From contig JAGYID010000006.1 in the NCBI GenBank assembly GCA_018606725.1, positions 1 through 58,432 on the forward strand: a DNA stretch of 58,432 bases, given 5' to 3'. This document shows positions 48,354 through 57,410 of the stretch, piece by piece (position 1 is the first letter of the stretch; every line of letters starts with the position of its first letter). Both the position numbers and the translations under genes were made by a program. The notes under the pieces were generated by a model. It was not told the origin of the DNA. It searched no databases and worked only from the letters and a program-made list of their open reading frames with translations. This stretch comes from Acidobacteriota bacterium (GTDB taxonomy: Bacteria > Acidobacteriota > Polarisedimenticolia > Gp22-AA2).

Positions 48354-49565
48354 ATGGCGACCAGCGCGGGCGCGGGTCTGTCGACGGCGACGGAGGCGAT
48401 CCCGGCGGCGCGCCAGGCGGCGGCGGAGGCGCTGCGGCGCGCCGGGGTCCCCCGGGCCGACTGGGGCGTGGCCTTCGCCACCACGGCGCACCGGCCGCAT
48501 TTCGCCGCCATCCTGGCGGAGATTCAGAAGACCCTCGGGACGGATTCGATCGCCGGCTGCAGCGCCTGGGGCGTGCTGGCGGGCGCGGAGGAGATCGAAG
48601 GGCGCCCGGGGGTGGTCGTGCTGGCGGTGCGCTCCGACCGGATCGCCGCCTCGACCCTGTTCGCGAGCCTCGAGGCCGAGCGTCTCGACGAGGCGGCGCG
48701 CCAGATCGCCGGGGCGGCAGGCGGGGCCGGCTCCCCCGGGAGCCGGGCGGCCGCCGGGGCGGATGAGCTGCTGGTGCTGCTGCCGGATCCGTTCGCGACC
48801 CGCCCCGATCATCTGCTGGCGGCGCTCGAACGGGTCGCCCCCGATGCGGTGGCGGTCGGCGCCGCCGCGTCAGCCGATCCGTCCCTCGACCACACGTTCC
48901 AGTTCTACGGTCGCAACGTCGCCACCCGGGCGGTCAGCGGCGTGCGTCTCGGCGGCCGGCTGCGGCACGCCGTCGGCATCACCCAGGGATGCCAGCCGCT
49001 CGGCGAGCCGTGCCGCGTCACCCGCGGCGAGGGAAACGTCATTCTCGAGCTCGATGCCCGCCCGGCCCTCGAGGTGCTGCGCTCGCGGCTGCCGGCGGGT
49101 CTGCGGGATTCCCTCGCCCGGCTCGCCGGTCACCTGTTCGTCGGCCTGCCCCCCGACCCGGCGCAGGCGCGGATCGAGCCAGGCGAATATCTGGTGCGCC
49201 ATCTCGTCGGCCTCGATCCGGAACGGGGCGCCCTGATCGTCGGATCCACCGTGCTCGAGGGACAGTTGCTGGTGCCCGTGCTGCGCGAGGGCGGCGCGGC
49301 CCGCGAGGATCTCAAGGACATGCTGCGGCGCCTCGGCGCCGCGATGGCCGGCGCCACGCCGCGCTTCGGTCTTTACTTCAATTGCGCGGCGCGCGGCACC
49401 TCGCTGTACGGCCTGCCGGGCATCGATGCGGCGTACCTGTCCGGCGCGTTCGGCGAGCTGCCGATCGTCGGCTTCTTCGGCAACGCCGAGATCGCCCCGC
49501 TGCGCGGTCGCAATCGCGTCTTTACCTACACCGGTGTTCTGGCGCTGGTCGGCGAGGCGCCGTGA
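48354..49565 (+). CDS. FIST-domain protein (small-ligand sensor family)
   Basis: 403 residues. FIST N-terminal domain (about 30-215: WGVAFATTAHRPHF, IAGCSAWGVLAGAEE, LLVLLPDPF, AVGAAASADP) and FIST C-terminal domain (about 225-395: LIVGSTVLEGQLLVPVLRE, GLYFNCAARGTSLYGLPG, LPIVGFFGNAEIAPLRG, YTGVLALVG). FIST proteins are predicted amino-acid or small-molecule sensors, often tied to signalling. The stop overlaps the GTG of the nuclease gene (GTGA), indicating a joint product. Confidence 0.88.
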   Translation: MATSAGAGLSTATEAIPAARQAAAEALRRAGVPRADWGVAFATTAHRPHFAAILAEIQKTLGTDSIAGCSAWGVLAGAEEIEGRPGVVVLAVRSDRIAASTLFASLEAERLDEAARQIAGAAGGAGSPGSRAAAGADELLVLLPDPFATRPDHLLAALERVAPDAVAVGAAASADPSLDHTFQFYGRNVATRAVSGVRLGGRLRHAVGITQGCQPLGEPCRVTRGEGNVILELDARPALEVLRSRLPAGLRDSLARLAGHLFVGLPPDPAQARIEPGEYLVRHLVGLDPERGALIVGSTVLEGQLLVPVLREGGAAREDLKDMLRRLGAAMAGATPRFGLYFNCAARGTSLYGLPGIDAAYLSGAFGELPIVGFFGNAEIAPLRGRNRVFTYTGVLALVGEAP

Positions 49566-51184
49566 AGCCGCCGGCGATCCAGAACGACATCGTCGCCTTC
49601 CTGCGCGCCGCCGGTGCGCCGCGCAGCAGTCGCGACCTGGCCTCCCGCTTCCTGAAGATCGAGACCGGCGACGAAGAGACCTGCCGGAAGCTGCTGGCGC
49701 CGTTTCTCGGCGGCGTCCCCGGCGTGGCGCACCGCCCGGGCGAAGGCTGGACCTGGTTGCGGCCGGCGCCGGGAGAGCGACCGGTCGCCGCGACCGACGC
49801 TCCGGGGACGGCCGGAGCGCAGTCGGTGCCGGGCGCGCCGGAGGCGGGCGAGGCGCCGGAGGCCCTCGACGACGCCGGGACGGCGACGCTCATCGACTTC
49901 GTGGCGCTGGCCGTCGACGGCGTCGGCCCCGGCGGCAGCGGCGGCGCCCGCGCCGCCAGCGTCCTCCCGGTGCTCGCCGGCGAGCCGTGCCAGGAGGAGC
50001 ACTTCCCGGCGGCGGCGCTGGAGGACGGCAGCGAGGAGATTGCCGGTCCCGGCGTGGCGGGACATCCGGCCGGCCTGACGGCGGACGACCTCGCCGCTCT
50101 GGCCGAGACCATCGGCGACCTGCCGATCGTCTGTCACCGCGTCGGCCGGGAGATCGAGCCGCTGCGGCGCATGTGCGCCGCGGCCGGCACGCCGTTGCAG
50201 ACCCCGGTGATTTCGGCGGCCAAGCTCGGGCACCTGCTGCTCGGGTTGAAGGCGAACCACGCCACGGTCGATCTGGCGGCCGCCCTGGGCGTGACCTCGC
50301 GCGGCCCGGACGACTGCCGCGGTCGCGCCCGCCTGGTCGCGGAGGCGTACCTCCTCTTGGTGCCGCGCCTGCGCGCACGCGGCATCACCACGCTCGACGC
50401 GCTGCTGGAGTACCAGGACATGCCGGCGCCGCCGCTCGACCTGGGCGGCTACGCCTTCACCGCCGCCGACCTTCAAGAGTTGCCGACCTCGCCGGGGGTG
50501 TACCGCTTTCTCGATCGCGACGGCGCCGTCATCTACGTCGGCAAAGCCAAGAATCTCCGCGTCCGGGTCGGCTCCTACTTCGTCCCGTCGGCGCGCGGCA
50601 CGGCGAAGGGGCGCGCCGTGCTCGCGCAGGTTCACGCCTTCGCGATCACCCCGGTCGCGTCGGAGCTGGAGGCGCTGCTGCTGGAGGCGGCGCTGATCGA
50701 GGAACACCGGCCGCGCCTCAACCGCCAGTTCGAGGTCCACGAACGGCCCGCTCCCTATGGTCCCCGCCTCAACCTGGCGGTCGTCCTTCCGGACGTCACC
50801 GATCCCGGCGGCCCACCCGCCACCGGCACGGTGCATCTGCTGCGCGGCGGCCGCTACCTCGGCCGCCACCCGGGCCTGCCGATCGGTGCGGGGGCAATCG
50901 CGGGGGAAGACCGCTGGCGTGACGCCCTGGAGCGGCTGACCGCGCTCTATTTCGGAGCTCGCAGCGGGGACAGGGCGGGACGCGCCGGCGGCGGCGGGGC
51001 GGAGGGCGGAGCGGCCGGGCAGGAGGTCGACTGGCCGCTCGTGGCGTCCTACCTCGGCAGACACCGCGACGAGGTCAGCTGGCTCGACGTCGACGAGTGC
51101 GCCTCGGCCGAGGAGGCCGGGCGCAGGCTGCTCACGCTGGCGCGCGCCCTCGGGTCGGGCGCCGGGCGCGTCCTGGCGCGCTGA
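49562..51184 (+). CDS. GIY-YIG (UvrC/Cho-like) nuclease fused to a degenerate DnaQ-like domain
   Basis: 540 residues. A helical, winged-helix-like N-terminus (1-55) and Pro/Ala linker lead to a region (about 107-270) with the layout of a DEDD exonuclease. Its catalytic motifs are lost: FVALAVDGVG where DxE is expected, HRVGREIEPLRR for motif II, and SRGPDDCRGRA for the last. The GIY-YIG domain (about 306-394) has SPGVYRF, IYVGKAKNLRVRVGSYF and a C-terminal LIEEHRPRLNRQFEV glutamate helix. The plan recalls exonuclease-UvrC fusions that act in DNA repair, but the UvrB-binding UVR motif and helix-hairpin-helix end are not evident. Overlaps the FIST gene by 4 nt. Confidence 0.83.
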   Translation: MKPPAIQNDIVAFLRAAGAPRSSRDLASRFLKIETGDEETCRKLLAPFLGGVPGVAHRPGEGWTWLRPAPGERPVAATDAPGTAGAQSVPGAPEAGEAPEALDDAGTATLIDFVALAVDGVGPGGSGGARAASVLPVLAGEPCQEEHFPAAALEDGSEEIAGPGVAGHPAGLTADDLAALAETIGDLPIVCHRVGREIEPLRRMCAAAGTPLQTPVISAAKLGHLLLGLKANHATVDLAAALGVTSRGPDDCRGRARLVAEAYLLLVPRLRARGITTLDALLEYQDMPAPPLDLGGYAFTAADLQELPTSPGVYRFLDRDGAVIYVGKAKNLRVRVGSYFVPSARGTAKGRAVLAQVHAFAITPVASELEALLLEAALIEEHRPRLNRQFEVHERPAPYGPRLNLAVVLPDVTDPGGPPATGTVHLLRGGRYLGRHPGLPIGAGAIAGEDRWRDALERLTALYFGARSGDRAGRAGGGGAEGGAAGQEVDWPLVASYLGRHRDEVSWLDVDECASAEEAGRRLLTLARALGSGAGRVLAR

Positions 51185-51237
51185 ATCTCCACGCTCCGCC
51201 AACGTCTTGACACCCTGCCGGTTCGGTCACCTCCGCC

Positions 51238-51265
51238 TTGCGTTCCGGAAGGATGTTCATATATT
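51238..51265 (+). promoter_or_regulatory. Promoter of the stand-alone receiver gene
   Basis: TTGCGT (51238-51243), 16 nt, TATATT (51260-51265), about 38 nt before ATG 51303. A TTGACA at 51207 has no partner -10. Confidence 0.55.
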
Positions 51266-51302
51266 GGCCTTGGCCGGACCCCCGGGCCTCGCAGGGAGAC
51301 GG

Positions 51303-51689
51303 ATGGCGAATTCAGCGAAAATCCTCTTGGTGGACGACGATGCCACCGTGCTCGACCTGGTGCGCGAAACGCTGGAGGGCTGCGGCTACTCGATCGACAC
51401 CGCCACCAACAGCCAGGAGGCGCTGCAGAGCGTTCGCAAGGGCGGCTACGCGATGATCATCCTCGATCTGCTGCTGCCCGACATGAACGGCTTCATCCTG
51501 GCCCAGGAGATCAAGCGGATCAACCCCGATCTCTCGGACAAGATCCTGTTCATCTCCGGCATCCTGTTCGGTCAGAGCACTGTCGATCACCTCGGCTCGA
51601 TCGGCGCCGGTTTCCTCAGCAAGCCGTTCCAGATCGAATCGCTGATCGAGGCGGTCGGCAAGATCGCCGGCGGGCGCTCGAACAACTGA
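51303..51689 (+). CDS. Stand-alone response-regulator receiver (CheY-like)
   Basis: 128 residues, a single REC domain: acidic DDDA at 11-14, phospho-acceptor Asp55 in LDLLLPDMNG, a Ser in LFISG for the conserved Thr/Ser, Lys107 in LSKPF. No output domain. ATG 51303 follows GGGAG. It could receive phosphate from a hybrid kinase such as the one at 8-10.9 kb, but nothing links them directly. Confidence 0.93.
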   Translation: MANSAKILLVDDDATVLDLVRETLEGCGYSIDTATNSQEALQSVRKGGYAMIILDLLLPDMNGFILAQEIKRINPDLSDKILFISGILFGQSTVDHLGSIGAGFLSKPFQIESLIEAVGKIAGGRSNN

Positions 51690-51729
51690 GCCGCCGGTCC
51701 GCTCTTCTATCCCCAGATGATCACGGCAG

Positions 51730-52191
51730 CTATCTCGGATCGACCGGGTCGCCCGCCTGGCGGGCGGTATCGGCCATGGCCTCGATCTGCTTGTCGAGCA
51801 GGTAGGCGCGCTTCTTGAGCTCCAGGATCAGCGGTCGCGCACCGGTCCGGTAGCCGAGTCGCGGCGCGAACGCCTGCGGATCCCCCGCGAATGCCGACTC
51901 CGAGAAATCCACCTGCTCGATCTCGTAGTCGATCTCGGCCTGCAGCAGCACCCGCGCGGTGCGCAGCCGGTTGTAGACCGGCTGCCACTCGGAGCCGACC
52001 GGCGGCGCCCACAGCTGCGGCCCCGGCGCCGCCGGCGCCCTCTGCATGGCGAGCGGCGGCAGCTTCTTGAGATCCTCGTTGGTGTAGGCGCCCGGCACCT
52101 GGATGTTCACCAGATCGGCGTTGGTGTACGCCTGCTGGCCGAAGGCAAGCGCCGGCCACAGGCAGATCAGGACTGCCCCGATACGTCTCAT
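51730..52191 (-). CDS. Secreted protein with duplicated YTN motif, unknown function
   Basis: 153 residues. Signal peptide (IGAVLICLWPALAFG), then a short internal repeat, AYTNADLVNIQVPG followed by AYTNEDLKKLPPL, and a helical second half (LQAEIDYEIEQVDF, LELKKRAYLLDKQIEAMAD). No family recognised. ATG 52191 follows GGAGG. Convergent with the receiver gene. Confidence 0.7.
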   Translation of the reverse strand: MRRIGAVLICLWPALAFGQQAYTNADLVNIQVPGAYTNEDLKKLPPLAMQRAPAAPGPQLWAPPVGSEWQPVYNRLRTARVLLQAEIDYEIEQVDFSESAFAGDPQAFAPRLGYRTGARPLILELKKRAYLLDKQIEAMADTARQAGDPVDPR

Positions 52192-52309
52192 CGCTCCTCC
52201 CGACAGCGCCCGGGCTGCGCTCGACGGAGCCGCGACCCGTCCCTTCCTCCCGCGTCCGCCGGGCTCCGGATGGTGCCCGGCAGGTGAGTTGTGGCGCTAG
52301 GTGCCCTTC

Positions 52310-52338
52310 CATATACGACGAGAGGAGGCGTCGGGCAA
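52310..52338 (-). promoter_or_regulatory. Possible promoter of the YTN-motif gene
   Basis: Minus strand TTGCCC (52338-52333), 17 nt, TATATG (52315-52310), leader about 110 nt. The 313-nt gap 52192-52504 holds this and the divergent M16 promoter; no gene was seen in it. Confidence 0.5.
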
Positions 52339-52448
52339 CCGGATTCTCGGGCCGTCGTTCGCGCCAAAGCCTTGCGAGGCTAGGGTTCCATTGAAACAGG
52401 CGCTCGGCGCCCAGGTCCCTCCGGGCGCGGCGCCGCGGCGGCCGGCGC

Positions 52449-52478
52449 TTGGAAAGAGCCACGGCTGCCCGCTATAAT
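52449..52478 (+). promoter_or_regulatory. Promoter of the M16 peptidase gene
   Basis: TTGGAA (52449-52454), 18 nt, perfect TATAAT (52473-52478), about 20 nt leader before ATG 52505. Confidence 0.65.
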
Positions 52479-52504
52479 GCCCGCCTTTCGCCGGAGCCCC
52501 GATC

Positions 52505-55384
52505 ATGCGGACATCGATGAAGCGCATCATGCCGTTGCTGTGTGCCCTGCTGCCCGGCATGACCGCGGCGGCGCTCGCCGCCCCCGGCGTCCCGGATGTA
52601 CGAATTCTGGACAACGGGCTCCGGGTCGTCCTCCTCGAGGACCACGCCCTGCCGCTGGTCGCCGCCAGCCTGTGGGTGCACGTCGGCAGCAAGGATGAGA
52701 TCGAAACCTCGGCGGGATACGCCCACTTCCTGGAGCACCTGGTGCCGCGCACCGGCAATGCCAAGGGGCCGTTCGAATACCAGCGTTTGGCGCACCGCTG
52801 GGGCGGTGACCTGGCGGTACGGGCGAACTACGACCGAACCTACCTGACGATCAGCGGCGTTTCGTCCGCCCTGCCCGACATCGTCGGCGCCCTCGCCGAC
52901 ATGGCCCTGCGCGCCTCGCTGGACGACAAGGAGATCGACCTGGAGCTCGGCTCCCTGCACCAGGAGATCAAGACCTACTACGACGAGCCGGAGTCGGTCG
53001 CCTTCCTCGAAACCATGCGCCAGACGTTCCCGGGGCACATGTACCGCTTCCCACCCCTCGGGAATTTCCGCACCCTGGGCGCCCTCAAGCACGAACCGCT
53101 CGCCGCCTTCTACCGAAATCTCTACGTGCCGAACAACATGGCCCTGGTCCTCGCCGGCGATTTCGATCCGGCCCGCGCCGCGGCGCTGATCGATGCCGCC
53201 TTCGGCAAGGCCCCGAAAAGCTTGACGCTGGCGCCGAAGCCGGGGCCGCCCGCCATGTTCACCGGGCACATCGACCCGATCGAAAAGCGCCTGGCGGTGA
53301 CGCAGACGTGGGTCAACCTGTCGTTCGCCGCGCCGGGCTACCGCCACCCCGATCGTCCGGCGTTCGAGCTGCTGACCCGGATTCTGGGGGACGCCGGCGG
53401 CGGGCCGATCGCGGCGAGCCTGCAGCGGGATCGGCTCGCCTCCGCCTCCCGCGTGGCGTACTACCGTCTGGAGGACGCCGGCATGCTGTATGTCGGCATC
53501 CAGCCGGCGACCACCGAGCTGTCGTACGACGCGGCCCGCGACGCGCTGCAGGAGATCATCGCGCTCAAGAAGCGGACCTGGACGCCGGAGGAGATCCAGC
53601 CGGCGATCGATCGCCTGATCCGCGAGGCGCGGCTGCGGCACGAACAGCTCACCGACCTGGCCGAGACGCTCGGCGAGGCGGCCCTGTTCGGCGGCGCGCG
53701 CTATGCCTGGAACCTGCCGGAGGCGTACAGGGGCCTGACCCCCGAGGACCTCCGCCGCGTGGCCGCCAGGTACCTGGTCGTCGAGAATCTGAGGGCCGTC
53801 CTGATCCTGCCGGCTGCGGCGGCACCGTTCGCGCGGGAGAAGCAGGACGATTTTCACGACCTTCTCGACACGCTCGGCGGCCTGACGAGTGCCTCGGCGC
53901 ACACGCCCGCTGCAGCCGCGCCCCCGGAGCGGGCCGCCACCGCGCCCGCGCCGACGGTTGCAGGTGGCGCCGCGATGCCAGCCTCGGCCCCGGCCGGTGC
54001 GGTGACGCCCGCCGCTTCCCCCGCCGGACCCGGTTTCGAGCGCGTTCTGTATGCGGGAGACGACGCCTGGAGAGTCAACGCGGAGGTCTGGGGCAACCCG
54101 CGCGACGCGCGCACTCTGAAGGCTGCCGAGCGCACAGTCCTCGACAATGGCTTCACCCTTCTGGTGCAGGAGGACCATCGCTCCCGGCTCGCCGCCGTCT
54201 CCCTGATCCTGCGCGCCGGCACCGCCGACGACCCGCCCGGCAAGGAGGGGTTGACCACGGTCGCCGGACACCTGCTGACGCCGGCGACCGCCCCGGCCGG
54301 CTGGGGCGAGTTCCGCCGCACCTCGACCCGGGCGCTGCTGGCGCCCGAAGTGCAGGTGACCCGCGAGTTGGTGGAAGCGCGCTTCGTGGTGGCGCCCGAG
54401 GACGCCTCCCTGGCGCTGCCGCTGTTGGCCTCGGCGCTGAAGGAACCGAAGTTCAGCCAGGGCGCCTTCGATAAGTTCCGCCGCGGCGCCGCCGACGCCC
54501 TGCAGCAGAGCGGCAACGATCCGGCTTATGTAGCCCTCGAGCTGTTCCGCCAGAAGGTCTATGCGGGCCACCCGTACGGACGGCCGGGCGATGGCACGCC
54601 GGCGGGACTGCTGGCCCTGACCCGGGACGACGTGACCGCCCTCCAGTCCGCCAATTTCCGCCCCGAACGGGCGGTCCTGTCGATCGCCGGCGATGTCAGC
54701 GCGCCGGAGCTGGCGCGCCAGGTGAAGAGCCTGTTCGGCCCCTGGAAGCCGGCCAAGCCGTCTGCGGCAGGCGGCGCGTCACGCGAAGACGCGCCGGGCG
54801 GCTCGGCGGCGCACCCGACCGCCACCGCCCAAGCGGAGGCCGGGAGGTTCACGCGCGTTCTCGCCGTCAATCGCTGCGAGGTCCTCGTCGGCGTTCCCGG
54901 CGTGCCGCTCGGCCACGCCGACTTCGGCGACCTGCGCGCCCTCGGGACGGTGGTGGCGCTACGGGCCTTCGATGACATGGTGTTCGGGCGCCGGGCGGCG
55001 TTCTCGGCCGTCGCGCTCCCGGAGGGGTTCCGTGACGGCGGCGCGCTGGCGTTCGAAGTGGCCGCCACGCCGAACCGCTGCGATGAGGCGGCCTTCGATC
55101 TGCAAAAGCTGCTGCGGGCCCTCGCCCTCGAGGGGTTGACGGCCGACGAGGCCCGGGACGTGGTGCGGGTTCAACAGGGGAAGGACGCGGCGGCGATCAT
55201 GGGGGTGCTCGCCACGGCGAGCGGGCTCGGTTATCGCGAGGCGACCGGGCTCGACGCCGTCGGCTACCGCCGTTCACTGGCGCAGCCCGAGGCAGCGCCG
55301 CTCGATCGACTGAAGAACGCCGCCGGACGATACCTCAAGCCGGACGCCTGGATCACCGTGCGCGTCGGGCCGCCTTCCCCCTGA
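52505..55384 (+). CDS. Exported two-half M16 (pitrilysin/insulinase-like) zinc peptidase
   Basis: 959 residues. Signal peptide (IMPLLCALLPGMTAAALAA). The N-terminal half has the inverted zinc motif His74-x2-Glu77-His78 (AHFLEH) and the distal ligand Glu154 76 residues on (LHQEIKTYYDEP), so it should be active. An Ala/Pro-rich linker (about 460-505) leads to a second half starting VLDNGFTLLVQEDH that lacks the zinc motif (EGLTTVAGHLL), the usual inactive partner lobe that helps enclose peptides. Probably periplasmic. The 3' end overlaps the convergent moaC by 32 nt. Confidence 0.93.
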   Translation: MRTSMKRIMPLLCALLPGMTAAALAAPGVPDVRILDNGLRVVLLEDHALPLVAASLWVHVGSKDEIETSAGYAHFLEHLVPRTGNAKGPFEYQRLAHRWGGDLAVRANYDRTYLTISGVSSALPDIVGALADMALRASLDDKEIDLELGSLHQEIKTYYDEPESVAFLETMRQTFPGHMYRFPPLGNFRTLGALKHEPLAAFYRNLYVPNNMALVLAGDFDPARAAALIDAAFGKAPKSLTLAPKPGPPAMFTGHIDPIEKRLAVTQTWVNLSFAAPGYRHPDRPAFELLTRILGDAGGGPIAASLQRDRLASASRVAYYRLEDAGMLYVGIQPATTELSYDAARDALQEIIALKKRTWTPEEIQPAIDRLIREARLRHEQLTDLAETLGEAALFGGARYAWNLPEAYRGLTPEDLRRVAARYLVVENLRAVLILPAAAAPFAREKQDDFHDLLDTLGGLTSASAHTPAAAAPPERAATAPAPTVAGGAAMPASAPAGAVTPAASPAGPGFERVLYAGDDAWRVNAEVWGNPRDARTLKAAERTVLDNGFTLLVQEDHRSRLAAVSLILRAGTADDPPGKEGLTTVAGHLLTPATAPAGWGEFRRTSTRALLAPEVQVTRELVEARFVVAPEDASLALPLLASALKEPKFSQGAFDKFRRGAADALQQSGNDPAYVALELFRQKVYAGHPYGRPGDGTPAGLLALTRDDVTALQSANFRPERAVLSIAGDVSAPELARQVKSLFGPWKPAKPSAAGGASREDAPGGSAAHPTATAQAEAGRFTRVLAVNRCEVLVGVPGVPLGHADFGDLRALGTVVALRAFDDMVFGRRAAFSAVALPEGFRDGGALAFEVAATPNRCDEAAFDLQKLLRALALEGLTADEARDVVRVQQGKDAAAIMGVLATASGLGYREATGLDAVGYRRSLAQPEAAPLDRLKNAAGRYLKPDAWITVRVGPPSP

Positions 55385-55871
55385 AGGCATACTCGCCGCT
55401 GCGCCCGCCGCTCTTCCTCAGCAGCCGGAGCGGCCCGACGGTCATGGCGCGATCCATCCCCTTGACCATGTCGTAGACGGTCAACAGGGCCGCCGCCACC
55501 GCCACCATCGCCTCCATCTCGACGCCGGTGCGGGAGCGGGTGCGCGTCGTGGCCTCGATGTCGACCGCCCGGCGCGCCGCATCGAAGCGCACCTCGACGG
55601 CGACGTGGTCGAGCGGCAGTGAGTGGCACAGCGGGATCAGATCGGCCGTCCGCTTGGCGGCGGCGATGCCGGCGAACCTGGCCGCCGCGACGACGTCCCC
55701 CTTCGCCAGGGCGCCGGCGCGCACCGCCGCGAAGGCGGCGGCGCTCATGGTGATGGTGCCGCCGGCGGTCGCCTCCCGCGCGGTGACCGCCTTGCCGCTG
55801 ACATCCACCATGCGCGCCCGCCCCGCCGCGTCCAGATGCGTCAGGCGGCGCGCCGCTCTGATGATCTTCAT
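55353..55871 (-). CDS. moaC: Cyclic pyranopterin monophosphate synthase MoaC
   Basis: 172 residues. Signatures MVDVSGKAVTAREATAGG, KRTADLIPLCHSLPLDHV, RTGVEMEAMVAVAAALLTVYDMVKG and the Lys of LLRKSGGRSGEY, the conserved active-site segments of MoaC, which forms the cyclic pyranopterin of molybdenum cofactor synthesis. ATG 55871 is preceded by GGGAG; the frame is open upstream without a site. No other moa genes are in the window. The end runs 32 nt into the convergent M16 peptidase gene. Confidence 0.95.
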   Translation of the reverse strand: MKIIRAARRLTHLDAAGRARMVDVSGKAVTAREATAGGTITMSAAAFAAVRAGALAKGDVVAAARFAGIAAAKRTADLIPLCHSLPLDHVAVEVRFDAARRAVDIEATTRTRSRTGVEMEAMVAVAAALLTVYDMVKGMDRAMTVGPLRLLRKSGGRSGEYAFRGKAARRAR

Positions 55872-56011
55872 GCGCCCGTCTCCCGCTCGCCGGCGCCCGG
55901 ATGCCGGCGCGCCTGCCAGAGTATGACCCGCGCCCGGCGGAGCGCGCAACCGCGTTCAGGAGCCTGTCCGGGTATTGGGCGCTTCCGGGTTAGAATCCCG
56001 TTTTCGGAGGA

Positions 56012-57394
56012 ATGGCCGTGGTCACGCGCACCCCGGCGGGCGCCCTCGCCGCCAGCCGCCCCTACGCCCGCATCATCCGCCGTTTCGTGCGCAAGGGCGC
56101 GCGTGACGAGGCGGCGCGGCTGCTCGACCGCATGCACCCCGCCGAAGTGGTGCAGATCCTCCGGACGCTGCCGCCGGCGGAGCGCAAGTCGTTCACCGAG
56201 ATCCTGCTGTCGCACGAGCGCGCCGGCGAGGTGCTGGCGGCCCTGCCGGAGTCCCAGGTGGGCGAGCTCCTGTCGCAGGTGGGCGATGACCGGGTCGCCG
56301 CCCTGCTGTCGCGGCTCCCGCCGGACGATGCCGCCGACCTGATGGGCCTGCTGCCGCCGGAGCGCGGCGACGCCGTCCTGAAGCTGTTCGACGACAAGAC
56401 CGCCGCCACCATCGATCGCCTGATGACCTACGGCAAGGAGACGGCCGGCGGCATGATGACGACCCGGTACGTTGCGCTCGACCGCCACATCCGCGTCAGC
56501 GAGGCGATCGCCCGCATCCGCAGCGAGCCGGAGGCGGAGATGGTCTTCTACCTGTACGTCATCGACGAGTTCGGCCGGCTCGAGGGAGTGGTGTCGCTGC
56601 GTCAGCTGGTGCTCGCCAAGCCGGAGCAGGAGCTGCGCGAGATCATGAACCCGAAGACCCTGCGCGTGCGCACCGATCAGCCGCGCGCCGACGTGGCCGA
56701 GATGATCAGCCACTACAACCTGCTGGCGATCCCGGTCGTCGACGCGGGCAACGTGCTGGCCGGCATCATCACCGTCGATGACGCCATCGACGCGATCACC
56801 GACGAGACGACGCGCGAGATGTACCGGCTCGCCGGCCTCGACACCGAGGACCGCGTCGCCAGCCCGCCGTTCGACTCGGTGCGCCGCCGCCTGCCGTGGA
56901 TGGTCATCAACCTCGGCACGGCGATCCTCGCGTCCTGGGTGGTGTGGCTGTTCGAAGGATCGATCGCGCAGGTGGTGACCCTCGCCACTTTCATGCCGAT
57001 CGTCGCCGGCATGGGGGGCAACGCCGCCACCCAGACCCTGACCGTGATCATCCGCGGCATCGCCCTCGGCGAGATCGACTTCAGCTCGGCGCGCCGGGCC
57101 ATCCTCAAGGAGGCGACGGTCGGTCTGTCGATCGGCGTCCTGACCGGTCTGCTGATGGCCGTCGTCGCGATCCTGTGGAAGGGCAAGCCGATGCTCGGGC
57201 TGGTCATCGGGCTGGCGATGGTGACCAACCTGTTCGTCGCCGGCCTCATGGGCGCCCTGATCCCGCTCGTTCTCAAGCGGCTCGGGCTGGATCCCGCCGT
57301 CAGCTCCTCGGTGCTGGTGACCACCTTCACCGACTGTTGCGGCTTCATGGCCTTCCTCGGGCTGGCGACCCTGCTGATGCCGTACCTGCTCTAG
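56012..57394 (+). CDS. mgtE: MgtE magnesium transporter
   Basis: 460 residues. MgtE N-domain (about 30-130, RMHPAEVVQILRTLPPAERK and DDAADLMGLLP), two CBS domains (about 140-265: KETAGGMMTTRYVALDRH, MNPKTLRVRTDQPRADVAEMI), then five membrane helices with the pore signature GGNAATQTLTVIIRGIALGEI. The CBS pair senses cytoplasmic Mg2+ and gates the channel. ATG follows GGAGGA; a TAGAAT -10-like box lies at 55991-55996. No M-box type leader fits in the short gap. The HEAT gene starts 16 nt downstream. Confidence 0.95.
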   Translation: MAVVTRTPAGALAASRPYARIIRRFVRKGARDEAARLLDRMHPAEVVQILRTLPPAERKSFTEILLSHERAGEVLAALPESQVGELLSQVGDDRVAALLSRLPPDDAADLMGLLPPERGDAVLKLFDDKTAATIDRLMTYGKETAGGMMTTRYVALDRHIRVSEAIARIRSEPEAEMVFYLYVIDEFGRLEGVVSLRQLVLAKPEQELREIMNPKTLRVRTDQPRADVAEMISHYNLLAIPVVDAGNVLAGIITVDDAIDAITDETTREMYRLAGLDTEDRVASPPFDSVRRRLPWMVINLGTAILASWVVWLFEGSIAQVVTLATFMPIVAGMGGNAATQTLTVIIRGIALGEIDFSSARRAILKEATVGLSIGVLTGLLMAVVAILWKGKPMLGLVIGLAMVTNLFVAGLMGALIPLVLKRLGLDPAVSSSVLVTTFTDCCGFMAFLGLATLLMPYLL

Positions 57395-57410
57395 GGGCCC
57401 GGGAGACATC

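Noticed and set aside
51207-51212. TTGACA as -35 of the receiver gene
   Set aside because: No -10-like sequence at 16-18 nt; TTGCGT-N16-TATATT further down fits better.
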